Shown: positions 26,204-33,155 of the stretch, piece after piece
Position numbering within the stretch: the stretch's first letter is position 1
Layout of the letters: every line of letters begins with the position of its first letter
Source: Bacteroidota bacterium
Lineage (GTDB): Bacteria > Bacteroidota > Bacteroidia > Bacteroidales > Tenuifilaceae
Direction: 5' to 3'
Assembly: GCA_023406715.1 (NCBI GenBank)
Contig: JAEXVC010000097.1
Span: 1 to 33,155, forward strand
Length of the DNA stretch: 33,155 nucleotides
Program-made: the position numbers and the translations under genes
Notes under the pieces: generated by a model
The model's database searches: none
What the model saw: only the letters and a program-made list of their open reading frames with translations
Told to the model about the DNA's origin: nothing

Positions 26204-26866
26204 ATGCTCAAAACCAACAAATATAGAATAGTAATTGTTGATGACCACGCCCTATTCAGAGAGGGCATTAAACTGCTTATTGAGCATGAAAAAATAGGTG
26301 AAGTTATTGCCGAACTTGAGAATGGGAAAAAATTCCTTGATTTTATTGTTGATGAAAAACCCGATATAGTTTTAATGGATATTGATATGCCTATTATGAA
26401 TGGCATAGAGGCAACTCAAAAAGCAATAGAACTATATCCCGATATAAATATTTTGGTACTCTCCATGCATGGCGACCAAAACCACTACAACCAACTAATT
26501 AGCGCTGGCGCTAAGGGATTCGTCTTAAAAACATCGGGTAAACAGGAACTTCAAAACGCTATTACAACTGTGTTACATGGCGATAGCTATTTTTCGAGCG
26601 AGTTGCTTCGCAAAATTATTGTCGAGATTTCGAAACCAAAGGAAAACGATAAATCAAACAAACTTAATATTGATTTTACCGAACGAGAACTTGAGGTTCT
26701 TGGATTTTTCTGCGGTGGATTAACCGTAAGCGAAATTGCCGATAAAATGTTCCTAAGCGTAAAAACTATTGAAGCTTACCGCTCCAAACTTCTGCAAAAA
26801 ACTGGTGTAAAAAACACCATTTGTTTAGTTCTATTTGCCATAAAAAACAAAATAGTATCACTATAA
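26204..26866 (+). CDS. NarL/LuxR-family response regulator
   Basis: A 220-residue regulator with a receiver (about 6-125; Asp13/Asp14, phospho-acceptor Asp59 in LMDIDMPIMNG, Lys in FVLKTSG) and a LuxR-type helix-turn-helix (about 155-216; FTERELEVLGFFCGGLTVSE, KTIEAYRSKLLQKTGV). It starts 24 nt after the large HisKA_3 kinase and is almost certainly its partner. Likely targets are nearby genes: an inverted GTTTAC pair begins 15 nt past its stop and a third GTTTAC lies just before the next gene. The binding site itself is inference. Confidence 0.95.
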   Translation: MLKTNKYRIVIVDDHALFREGIKLLIEHEKIGEVIAELENGKKFLDFIVDEKPDIVLMDIDMPIMNGIEATQKAIELYPDINILVLSMHGDQNHYNQLISAGAKGFVLKTSGKQELQNAITTVLHGDSYFSSELLRKIIVEISKPKENDKSNKLNIDFTERELEVLGFFCGGLTVSEIADKMFLSVKTIEAYRSKLLQKTGVKNTICLVLFAIKNKIVSL

Positions 26867-26880
26867 ATTAAAATCTACTA

Positions 26881-26912
26881 GGGTTTACACCATCATCACA
26901 TAGAGTAAACCC
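26881..26912. repeat. inverted repeat GGGTTTAC/GTAAACCC
   Basis: Perfect 8-bp inverted repeat (26881-26888 and 26905-26912) with a 16-nt spacer, 15 nt after the NarL-type regulator stop. It could be a weak terminator (TTTTT occurs 8 nt later) or a dimer-binding site. A third copy of the core, GTTTACA, is at 26950-26956. Confidence 0.45.
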
Positions 26913-26982
26913 CCATCAATTTTTATCCATTACTCCAATAAATAACCACGTTTACACTCTATTATAAGCTATTGAATGGGGA

Positions 26983-26990
26983 TAAATTTG
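26983..26990 (+). promoter_or_regulatory. Bacteroidota-type -7 element before the receiver-only gene
   Basis: TAAATTTG, an exact TAnnTTTG match, 17 nt before the ATG at 27008. The transcript would start at about 26997 with a very short leader. No good -33 element is visible, which would suit an activated promoter. Confidence 0.4.
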
Positions 26991-27007
26991 TAACAAATAT
27001 TTTCCCC

Positions 27008-27415
27008 ATGAAAATCATTATAGTTGACGATAACGAAGAGTTCCGCTCTACCCTTAAGTTCTTTATTGAACAAAAACTTAAGCACACCGTGATAGCAGAA
27101 GCCTGTAGTGGAGAGGAATTCCTAACCATGGACTTAAGAATTGTAAAGGATGCCGATATAATTCTGATGGATATTATAATGAAAGATATCAGCGGAATTG
27201 AGGCAACCATGGCCATGAACTGGAACCACTACGGTTTAAAAATAATTGCCGTAACAATGCATGTTGAGAAAGTATTCCTTACTCAGATTATTGAAGCCGG
27301 GTTTAAGGGCTGTGTTTTCAAATCGGATATTTTTAAAGAACTGGAAACCGCACTGAATGAGGTTCACGAAGGGAGACTGTACCTAAATCCCGATATTAAA
27401 ATTAAACCCAATTAA
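27008..27415 (+). CDS. receiver-only response regulator (NarL-type receiver, no DNA-binding domain)
   Basis: A 135-residue receiver. Acidic residues are Asp7/Asp8 (IIVDDNEEF), the phospho-acceptor is Asp55 (LMDIIMKDISGIEA), followed by the Thr in AVTMH. Two usual prolines are absent: the MP after the phospho-site is MK, and the KP motif is KS (GCVFKSDIF). Overall it resembles NarL receivers cut off before the helix-turn-helix, with only about 15 residues after the last helix. A frame is open from a TTG at 26972, but the ATG at 27008 gives the normal receiver N-terminus. The porin gene begins 2 nt after its stop, so the two are tightly coupled. Confidence 0.88.
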   Translation: MKIIIVDDNEEFRSTLKFFIEQKLKHTVIAEACSGEEFLTMDLRIVKDADIILMDIIMKDISGIEATMAMNWNHYGLKIIAVTMHVEKVFLTQIIEAGFKGCVFKSDIFKELETALNEVHEGRLYLNPDIKIKPN

Positions 27416-27417
27416 CC

Positions 27418-28569
27418 ATGAAATTTAAAATACTTATCGCTTCATATATTTCATTTTTGTCATTGTACTCTTTTTCACAGGATACATCTTCCGTTGATAA
27501 AAAGAATGCATTGGCTTTTAACGCAAACTATGTTAGCGATTTTGTTGATAATATTCATGGTGGGATTAAAACTGGAACGGCATATTTGGGACAAGTAAAC
27601 ATTGGATTAACTTTAAACACAAAGGAATCTGGACTTTGGAATGGTGGAGAATTCTATATCCACATACAAAACTCTCATGGAGCAACACCATCGGCAAATC
27701 TAGTGGGCGACAGCCAAGTTTTCACAAACATTGAAAACGGAAATTATACATATCTATATGAATTCCGATACAAACACACTTTCGATAACATTTGGATTAA
27801 CCTTGGAATTATCGATTTAAATACCGAATTCATTAAAACCGCCGAAGGGTCAAACTTTATAAATAGCGCCTTTGGTGTTATCCCTTCGGTATCGGGAAAT
27901 ATTCCTTTATCAATTTTCCCGAAAAATGCTTTGGGCATAATGCTTAACTATAGCATATCGGAAAACCTATCGGTACAAACATCAATTATCGATGGTAATC
28001 CAGGCTCGCTCAACGACGACCCTCATAATTTAAAACACAAAATATCGCTTAGCGAAGGTTTATACTACTCTGGAGAATTCATTTACTCAAATCAAAATTC
28101 AAAATACAAACTATGCGGATATTACCACTCAGGTGATTTTGTTGATTTAATTGATATAGAAAAAACACATAGCCATAACTTTGGATTATATGCCATAGCA
28201 GACCAGTCAATTATAACATTCTCCGAAACAAAGAAAGTGAATGGCTTTATTCAAATGGGCTACGCCCCTATGAATAGGAATTTAATTGACTTTTACTTTG
28301 GCAGCGGTTTAAACTATTACTCTCCATTCAACCGGAAAAATGATGTGGCAGGAATAGCCGTTGCGCATGCAAGACTCTGTAAGGACTACTATAGGATGTA
28401 TAAACAAACCCTTTCCAAAACAGAAACTACAATTGAGATGAATTATAGCATCGCAATAAATAAATACCTAACCGTTCAGCCAAACATTCAATATATCATC
28501 AACCCTGGAATGAGCAATGAAATGAATAATTCCTTGGTTTCAACATTGCGTTTAAAACTTTCATTCTAA
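27418..28569 (+). CDS. OprB-like outer-membrane porin
   Basis: A 383-residue outer-membrane protein with a signal peptide (about 1-20, ending YSFSQ). Alternating hydrophobic and polar strands run through the whole mature part, and it ends in RLKLSF, with the C-terminal Phe typical of outer-membrane barrels. Strings such as [40 protein letters not shown] and [20 protein letters not shown] fit carbohydrate-selective porins (OprB). The solute is not readable. The gene starts 2 nt after the receiver-only gene and is followed after 28 nt by a chemoreceptor gene, so uptake and sensing are likely co-expressed. Confidence 0.82.
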   Translation: MKFKILIASYISFLSLYSFSQDTSSVDKKNALAFNANYVSDFVDNIHGGIKTGTAYLGQVNIGLTLNTKESGLWNGGEFYIHIQNSHGATPSANLVGDSQVFTNIENGNYTYLYEFRYKHTFDNIWINLGIIDLNTEFIKTAEGSNFINSAFGVIPSVSGNIPLSIFPKNALGIMLNYSISENLSVQTSIIDGNPGSLNDDPHNLKHKISLSEGLYYSGEFIYSNQNSKYKLCGYYHSGDFVDLIDIEKTHSHNFGLYAIADQSIITFSETKKVNGFIQMGYAPMNRNLIDFYFGSGLNYYSPFNRKNDVAGIAVAHARLCKDYYRMYKQTLSKTETTIEMNYSIAINKYLTVQPNIQYIINPGMSNEMNNSLVSTLRLKLSF

Positions 28570-28597
28570 AACAAATAAAAACATAAATAATTGCACC

Positions 28598-30277
28598 ATG
28601 AAAAATCTAAAAATTTCACAAAAACTAATTGTCAGTTTTTTTGTTGTGATCGCGCTTTTCACGCTAGCATCAACATATCAACTTGTACAACAAAGAAAAC
28701 TGGCAAAGCTTCAGGACGAAGGAGCATTAAGAGCTCACGCTCTTGTTTATGCCAAAGAATCATCAGCTATGGGTTATAAAATGTACCAGGTAGTTGCCGA
28801 TGCAATAATCAATAATAATATTACAGAAGCATTAACTAAATGGAATGAAACAAAAAAAGATGTAAATGATGACTTGTCAAATCTAGAAAAAGTAATTGAC
28901 GCTGATATTGAAAAACAATACTTCCAACAAGGCCATGAACATATAGATGAATTCATTACAATTTTCGAGGGCGAAATGATCCCATTGCTAAAAGCAAATG
29001 CATCAATGGAAGAAATTAGAATTATTGATGCTAAACTCGATGCCTTAATTACCGACCTCGATATTCCTTTGACAAAACTAGTAGACTCAATAGATGCAGA
29101 AAATGAGGCCGCAGACAAGTTGTTTGACGAAACAGTAAAGGAAGAATTTATCATTTCAATTATAGTAAACCTTTTGGCAATTACTGTGGCTATTATATTC
29201 ACAATAATTCTGGTTAGACTAATTGCTAAACCATTAGAATTGGGGGTAAACTTTGCAAAGGAAATCTCCGAGGGAAATTTAATGGCAAAACTAAATATCG
29301 ACCAAAAAGATGAAGTTGGAATTCTTGCCGCATCACTTCAAAATATGGTTTTTAAACTAAAAGATATTATTGGCAATGTAATTTCGGGTGCCGACAATAT
29401 TACCAGTGCAAGTTTCCAGTTAAGTAGTACATCGCAGGAATTATCGCAAGGTGCAAACGAGTCGGCTTCGTCGGTCGAAGAGGTGTCGTCCACCATGGAG
29501 CAAATGACCGCAAATATTGAACAAAACAACCAAAATGCAGGCCATACCGAAAAAATATCGCTAAGTACGCTTCAGAATATCAAACAGGTTGCAAACAAAT
29601 CAAACGAAGCAGTTGAAGCCAACAGAATTATTGCCGACAAAATAAAAATTATAACCGATATCGCCTTTCAAACCAATATTCTTGCACTTAATGCTGCGGT
29701 TGAAGCAGCTCGTGCAGGCGAGCACGGACGTGGATTTGCGGTAGTTGCTGCTGAAGTTAGAAAATTAGCGGAACGAAGTAGGTATGCTGCTGATGAAATT
29801 GTCACATTATCCAACAAGAGTCTTGAATTATCCGAGGATGCAGGAGTAAAACTTATGGAAGCTCTTCCTGAAATTGAGAAAACAACAAGAATGGTTCAAG
29901 AAATTTCAGCGGCTAGCTCAGAGCAAAACAACGGTGCAAACCAGGTGAACAGCGCTATTCAACAATTGAACACTGTAATTCAGCAGAATGCAGCTGCAAG
30001 TGAGGAGTTGTCGTCTGGAGCTGAGGAAATGGCTAGCCAAGCAGAACAACTAAAAGAACTAATTTCCTTCTTTACTGTTGAAAATACTCACAAATCTGAA
30101 TTTCATAAAACTGAATTAACTGAAAAGAAACAGGTATTGGCTAACACCAAAAAAAACACAACCAAACCAACTACGCCTAAGGTTTCTTCAACATTAAAAG
30201 GGAAAAGCGCACCAAAAAGTTCTGGTATTGATATTAAGTTAAACGACCAAAACGACAGTCATTACGAAAATTTCTAG
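28598..30277 (+). CDS. methyl-accepting chemotaxis protein with four-helix-bundle-type sensor
   Basis: A 559-residue transmembrane chemoreceptor. TM1 spans about 11-29, and the periplasmic helical sensor of about 150 residues (30-183) is of 4HB_MCP type. TM2 (about 185-207), HAMP (208-260) and the signalling coiled coil (about 275-500) follow. The tip is canonical: [20 protein letters not shown] and [17 protein letters not shown] Lys/Thr/Pro-rich linker of about 50 residues ends in HYENF, which fits the CheR/CheB-docking pentapeptide pattern. The signalling domain closely resembles that of the chemoreceptor at 9791. It is the last gene of the block that begins at 22340 or 27008 and is closed by a strong terminator. 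Its ligand could be a solute carried by the adjacent porin; this is inference. Confidence 0.94.
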   Translation: MKNLKISQKLIVSFFVVIALFTLASTYQLVQQRKLAKLQDEGALRAHALVYAKESSAMGYKMYQVVADAIINNNITEALTKWNETKKDVNDDLSNLEKVIDADIEKQYFQQGHEHIDEFITIFEGEMIPLLKANASMEEIRIIDAKLDALITDLDIPLTKLVDSIDAENEAADKLFDETVKEEFIISIIVNLLAITVAIIFTIILVRLIAKPLELGVNFAKEISEGNLMAKLNIDQKDEVGILAASLQNMVFKLKDIIGNVISGADNITSASFQLSSTSQELSQGANESASSVEEVSSTMEQMTANIEQNNQNAGHTEKISLSTLQNIKQVANKSNEAVEANRIIADKIKIITDIAFQTNILALNAAVEAARAGEHGRGFAVVAAEVRKLAERSRYAADEIVTLSNKSLELSEDAGVKLMEALPEIEKTTRMVQEISAASSEQNNGANQVNSAIQQLNTVIQQNAAASEELSSGAEEMASQAEQLKELISFFTVENTHKSEFHKTELTEKKQVLANTKKNTTKPTTPKVSSTLKGKSAPKSSGIDIKLNDQNDSHYENF

Positions 30278-30289
30278 TAAAATCAAACA

Positions 30290-30321
30290 AAAAAACGCCG
30301 ACCAATGGTCGGCGTTTTTTT
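30290..30321 (+). terminator. Rho-independent terminator after the chemoreceptor gene
   Basis: A GC-rich perfect stem (ACGCCGACC with GGTCGGCGT, flanked by As and Ts; arms about 30290-30303 and 30307-30320) with a 3-nt loop and a run of seven Ts. The A-rich left flank makes it usable from the minus strand as well, where the convergent gene ends at 30343. Confidence 0.92.
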
Positions 30322-30342
30322 GTGCAAAACTTCTACATTTAG

Positions 30343-31428
30343 TTACTTCGACAAACTTACACTACCATACTTTGCTCTCACATAAACTTTTGAATTGGTG
30401 GTTTCCGATGCTCCAATAACACCGCTCACCTCTGTACTTGTATTCTGCTCTATTCTATTAATTTTTGAAGTAGGTGCATCAAACTTAATGTTACCGTACG
30501 ATACAACCGCATCAATTTTATATGATACATTTGAATTAATTCCAGCCTTTAAACCTGTATAGGCGCCGTTGAATACTATGCTCTCGAAATTATCGGCAAC
30601 ATTTACAACCTTCACATCACCGTACTTAGAGGTAAGATTTAACTTCTTGCTCAATTCATTTACTACAAAGTTTGTATATCCAGACTCTCCTATTAAGTTC
30701 GAAATTGAGCCAAGGTTGTAACCATCGTATTTAGAATCAACAACAACCGAATTAACCTTATCAACACTTACTTTTGAGTACTTTGAAAGTATTACAACTG
30801 CACGAGCCTTATCAATCTTTAGATTACCGTACTTGATATCAACTTTAAGCCAGTTAACATCACTAATTGTTGCACTACCATAAGCAACAGAAAGAGTATT
30901 AAGATTTTCGGCATCACCACGTTCCAATTTATTTATTCTAATATTACCATACCTTAAATCAACTAATACTTTACCTGATAGTTCGTTGATAAAAATATCG
31001 CCATACTTGTTATTCAGATCCACCTCAATATTCTTAGGCATTTTAATTAAGTAATCGATACTCATCTCATCGTTTGAGATTGAAGAGAATAACCTCTTGT
31101 TCGACTTCATAATATCCTGATTGAACTTTGTAATAGCAGATACTACGTTGTCGGTTTCAGAAAACTCAATATCAATGACATCGAGCATAATTTTTGCTTT
31201 CTCGTCGTTTGGATTGTCAACCTTTACCTCAACGTGAATTGAAATAAGGTTTTTATCCCAGTTCTCCACATTAATTTGACCGTACTTGTTCTCAATGTAA
31301 AGTTTTGTTGATTCCTTCACAGCAAACTCACGGTCGAACACTTTATTTAATCTACCTTTAGCAGCAAAGGCACACGAAACCATAAGCAGAAAGGCTAAAG
31401 TGGCTGATATAACTCTCATCGTTTTCAT
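30343..31428 (-). CDS. exported KYG-repeat beta-solenoid protein (DUF4097-like adhesin)
   Basis: A 361-residue exported protein. Its N-terminus (MKTMRVISATLAFLLMVSCA) could be cut after AFA by signal peptidase I or at Cys as a lipoprotein. About ten repeats follow: KYGQINV, KYGDIFI, RYGNIRI, AYGSATI, KYGNLKI, KYSKVSV, KYDGYNL, KYGDVKV, SYGNIKF and KYGSVSL. They are spaced about 20-40 residues, as expected of a right-handed beta-solenoid of the DUF4097/DUF2807 putative-adhesin group. The last repeat is at the C-terminus. The gene lies 46 nt downstream of the anti-sigma factor gene, and the sigma/anti-sigma/KYG-protein order is common in Bacteroidota. It probably acts in the periplasm or outer membrane as an effector of, or signal source for, the ECF sigma factor. 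Confidence 0.85.
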   Translation of the reverse strand: MKTMRVISATLAFLLMVSCAFAAKGRLNKVFDREFAVKESTKLYIENKYGQINVENWDKNLISIHVEVKVDNPNDEKAKIMLDVIDIEFSETDNVVSAITKFNQDIMKSNKRLFSSISNDEMSIDYLIKMPKNIEVDLNNKYGDIFINELSGKVLVDLRYGNIRINKLERGDAENLNTLSVAYGSATISDVNWLKVDIKYGNLKIDKARAVVILSKYSKVSVDKVNSVVVDSKYDGYNLGSISNLIGESGYTNFVVNELSKKLNLTSKYGDVKVVNVADNFESIVFNGAYTGLKAGINSNVSYKIDAVVSYGNIKFDAPTSKINRIEQNTSTEVSGVIGASETTNSKVYVRAKYGSVSLSK

Positions 31429-31474
31429 ATGATTGATTTTTATCGTTTACACTATTTGAGAAAATATCTTGTTT

Positions 31475-31999
31475 TTATTGCTTTGTTTCGCTCAATGAAT
31501 CCTGAATCCGTTGTAATGCCTCCATTCGAACCTGATAGTTCTGAACAATCGCATCCACAACATACTCTTTGCGAGGATTCTGGTTCAAATCACTCTCTAA
31601 TTGCTCTTTCTCCAACTCTAACTCAGCAAGCATCTTTAAAACCTCGGGCTTTACTGAAGGGTCTGAATTAAAAGCGATTTGTTCAATTGCCCTGTATTTC
31701 TTAAGGAGTTGACTATTATAGTAACTATCCATCTCCTTTAAAACACTCTGCTGGCTCTTCTCCCCAAAAATTGCATTGGCAAACTGAGGTATATACTCCT
31801 GATTGTAGAACAATCCTAGTGCTCCTGTAAGCGATAGTATAAGAACTACCGTTGCTGCAGCGGACAGGGCAACCCGGAATATATGAGACCTGTTGCGTTG
31901 TCTCATTTTTTGCAAAAATCTATCCTGATGACCTTCCAGTAAAACCTCATCGTTAAATAGACTCCTGTTGTTCTTGATATATTCGTTAAACCTTTCCAT
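31475..31999 (-). CDS. membrane anti-sigma factor (putative)
   Basis: A 174-residue single-pass membrane protein. The N-terminal cytoplasmic part (1-42; EGHQDRFLQKMRQR) is short, one membrane helix spans about 43-66, and the periplasmic part is helical with a Glu/Leu/Gln-rich coiled coil (ELELEKEQLESDLNQ). The 14-nt overlap with the ECF sigma factor gene and its topology make it the probable anti-sigma factor, although no ZAS zinc motif (HxxxCxxC) is present. The short N-terminus fits Bacteroidota members of this type. Confidence 0.75.
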   Translation of the reverse strand: MERFNEYIKNNRSLFNDEVLLEGHQDRFLQKMRQRNRSHIFRVALSAAATVVLILSLTGALGLFYNQEYIPQFANAIFGEKSQQSVLKEMDSYYNSQLLKKYRAIEQIAFNSDPSVKPEVLKMLAELELEKEQLESDLNQNPRKEYVVDAIVQNYQVRMEALQRIQDSLSETKQ

Positions 32000-32561
32000 A
32001 ATTGAAAGTTTTATTGCTTTGCTTTAGTAACTCTATTAACTTTTGCCTTGCTCTTGTAAACTGCGATCGAACACTCGACTGCGCAATTCCAAGCATCTCT
32101 GCAATTTCTTCGTACTCATAACCTTCAACCAAATGAAGGTTTAGCACTATGCGGTATCCTTCGGGTAACTCATTCATGGCCACTTTAATGTCCTCAACGG
32201 ACTCTGGCACAAAATCGGCAACACCATCCTGAACATCCGCAACACCTTTCACATCGTCAATTGAAGTTAATTGCAACTTCTTTTTCTTTAGGTAATCGAT
32301 GCAGGTATTAACAACAATCCGTTTTAACCAAGCACCGAATGCAACCTCGTTGCGAAAAGTGTGAAGTTTATCAAAAGCTTTAAAGAACGCTTCTTGCATG
32401 GCATCTTCTGCCTCCATCCTATCGGGTAAAATTCGGCAGCTCACATTGTACATCGCCCTTGAGTATAAATTGTACAACTCGAACTGGGCTTTGCTGTCGC
32501 CTCGCCGGCATAGCTCAATAAGCTCCGAATGAATATTCATCTCCCGATCAGGTTTTTTCAT
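31986..32561 (-). CDS. ECF RNA polymerase sigma factor
   Basis: A 191-residue sigma-70 family factor of the ECF group. Region 2 (about 25-92) contains AEDAMQEAFFKAFDKLHTF and AFGAWLKRIVVNTCIDYLKK. Region 4 (about 128-180) contains LPEGYRIVLNLHLVEGYEYE, EIAEMLGIAQSSVRSQFTRA and RQKLIELL. The start codon at 32559-32561 is used here; a second ATG eight codons in (MNIHSE) is possible. It overlaps its likely anti-sigma factor by 14 nt. ECF factors of this kind usually direct their own operon and envelope genes. Confidence 0.95.
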   Translation of the reverse strand: MKKPDREMNIHSELIELCRRGDSKAQFELYNLYSRAMYNVSCRILPDRMEAEDAMQEAFFKAFDKLHTFRNEVAFGAWLKRIVVNTCIDYLKKKKLQLTSIDDVKGVADVQDGVADFVPESVEDIKVAMNELPEGYRIVLNLHLVEGYEYEEIAEMLGIAQSSVRSQFTRARQKLIELLKQSNKTFNYGKV

Positions 32562-32653
32562 TGCTTTCTATTTTATAGACTCTTTCGAAAACAAGTTTGC
32601 TGCATTGACCCTGTAAATTTCTAAAAAAAAGTGGTGGAATCCTAATGATTAGG

Positions 32654-32770
32654 CAATTTGACAATTTGTTAATGTGACAATGAGGCAATGGGAAAATAGG
32701 GTAATAAGTTATTAAGAGAAATGGAGAAATGGTAGATTGGAGTTATACTCCATTACTCCAACACTCCATC
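32654..32770. repeat. degenerate 8-nt-period array, second copy
   Basis: Octamers read in one phase from 32654: CAATTTGA, CAATTTGT, TAATGTGA, CAATGAGG, CAATGGGA, three weaker units, then GAAATGGA and GAAATGGT (32718-32733) and AGATTGGA. Around TGGAGTTATACTCCA (32738-32752) the array flips to ACTCCATT, ACTCCAAC, ACTCCATC (32747-32770). The string GATTGGAGTTATACTCCA differs by one base from 17820-17837 in the other array. Confidence 0.7.
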
Positions 32771-32820
32771 AATTCTGAGAGTTGTTTAAATCTGTAAAAT
32801 TTGTGTCATTAGTGTTCCAT

Positions 32821-32850
32821 AAAAAAAGTGCCCCCAAAACGAGGACACTT
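32821..32850 (-). terminator. terminator for the S41 peptidase gene
   Basis: On the minus strand AAGTGTCCTC and GGGGGCACTT (two mismatches) form a stem around GTTTT, followed by seven Ts (32827-32821). It lies about 25 nt past the stop codon. Confidence 0.7.
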
Positions 32851-32874
32851 CTAAGTTCTTATTCCGATACACCG

Positions 32875-33153
32875 TTATTTTGATTTATCAGGATTTTGAG
32901 GTATTGCAGGTAGCGGTTTATAGTCTTTAAGTTTTTCTTTTACAACCTCTATCGCCTTGTTTAACTGGTCGTCAATACCAATATACTCACGGTAAGGGTC
33001 GTTATCTAAGTATATATCGGGGTCAACACCATAACCTTCAATAATCCAATCGCTGGACTCGCTGCTGTAACTAGCAAACTCAGGTTTACGAAGGTCGCCA
33101 CCATCAACAAAAGGTAATGAGCCCGAAATACCCACAACACCACCCCAAGAGCG
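32875..33153 (-). CDS. tricorn-type S41 serine peptidase, C-terminal fragment
   Basis: The last 92 codons of a gene that continues beyond the right edge; there is no true start in the window (a GTG at 33133-33135 falls inside the conserved motif). The string RSWGGVVGISGSLPFVDGG, then KPEFASYSS and IIEGYGVDPDIYLDNDP, match the C-terminal catalytic domain of tricorn-like S41 peptidases; Gly-Val-Asp-Pro-Asp and the following DxQLNKAIEVVKEKL are typical of their end. Full-length relatives have about 1000-1100 residues with beta-propellers, a PDZ domain and the S41 core, often exported in Bacteroidota. The catalytic Ser lies upstream and is not in the window. Confidence 0.85.
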   Translation of the reverse strand, partial: RSWGGVVGISGSLPFVDGGDLRKPEFASYSSESSDWIIEGYGVDPDIYLDNDPYREYIGIDDQLNKAIEVVKEKLKDYKPLPAIPQNPDKSK

Positions 33154-33155
33154 AG

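Larger units (their letters stand above)
32562..32874. other. 313-nt intergenic region dominated by a repeat array
   Basis: It lies between the sigma factor start and the stop of the S41 peptidase, both on the minus strand. It should contain the promoter of the sigma operon near 32565-32610, but no confident -7 element is seen. CCTAATGATTAGG (32641-32653) is a palindrome. An 8-nt-period array fills 32654-32770 and a terminator of the S41 gene lies at 32821-32850. No gene is supported. Confidence 0.6.

Noticed and set aside
26029..26406. Minus-strand ORF of 125 codons across the kinase/regulator junction
   Set aside because: It is antisense to two well-supported genes and its translation is Ser/Ile-rich without motifs.
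26972..27007. Upstream TTG start extending the receiver-only protein by twelve codons
   Set aside because: The extension does not belong to a receiver and would contain the -7 promoter element; the ATG at 27008 gives the standard N-terminus.
28774..29202. Minus-strand ORF of 142 codons inside the chemoreceptor gene
   Set aside because: Low-complexity Ser/Ile-rich translation, as expected opposite an amphipathic helical coding sequence.
31429..31671. Plus-strand ORF of 80 codons at the anti-sigma gene
   Set aside because: It overlaps the anti-sigma coding region in antisense and shows no protein features.
1..33155. Prophage, integrative element or defence island
   Set aside because: No integrase, transposase, phage structural gene, tRNA attachment site or restriction-type gene is visible.

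Overview
The window looks like chromosomal DNA of a Bacteroidota member, probably of the Bacteroidales or a nearby order. It is AT-rich, its genes often lack a Shine-Dalgarno sequence, and at least three sites match the -7 element TAnnTTTG of this phylum. Gene content agrees: TPR-SpoIIE phosphatases, an M64 peptidase, a tricorn-type S41 peptidase, and an ECF sigma/anti-sigma/KYG-repeat operon. I see no rRNA, tRNA, CRISPR array, transposase or phage gene. Both ends cut through genes: an omega-amidase at the left and a tricorn-type S41 peptidase at the right.

Layout. (1) 2-697: omega-amidase fragment. (2) 786-11422: a signalling block on the plus strand. It holds a soluble hybrid histidine kinase, a TPR-SpoIIE PP2C phosphatase, a membrane multi-PAS kinase overlapping an NtrC-type sigma-54 activator, a chemoreceptor with no periplasmic sensor, and a receiver-only regulator. 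A near-consensus sigma-54 promoter lies between the activator and the chemoreceptor. (3) 11495-15536, minus strand: a group of enzymes acting on peptides or amino acids (M64 peptidase, D-threonine aldolase-like PLP enzyme, a small membrane protein, an isoaspartyl peptidase/asparaginase). (4) 15846-22183: envelope and miscellaneous genes (LTA-synthase-type enzyme, HELGH membrane protein, unknown membrane protein, small secreted orphan, M29 aminopeptidase). (5) 22340-30277: a second signalling block on the plus strand, with a 1279-residue PAS/GAF kinase, a NarL-type regulator, a receiver-only protein, an OprB-like porin and a 4HB-type chemoreceptor. (6) 30343-32561, minus strand: ECF sigma factor, its likely anti-sigma factor, and a secreted protein built from about ten K-Y-G repeats. 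(7) 32875-33153: C-terminus of a tricorn-type S41 peptidase.

How the parts may work together. Both signalling blocks have a kinase and a DNA-binding regulator, then a chemoreceptor and a receiver-only protein. Both chemoreceptors end in a tail fitting the CheR/CheB-docking pentapeptide pattern (EFENF and HYENF), yet no CheA, CheW, CheR or CheB gene is present. The receptors therefore probably feed a chemosensory array encoded elsewhere. The porin in the second block suggests co-expression of outer-membrane uptake with sensing.

The least expected structure is non-coding. Two intergenic regions (17800-17879 and 32654-32770) carry degenerate tandem arrays with an 8-nt period that switches from GGAGT-type to ACTCC-type units around a dyad, so each could fold into a periodic hairpin. 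I know of no named element matching this.
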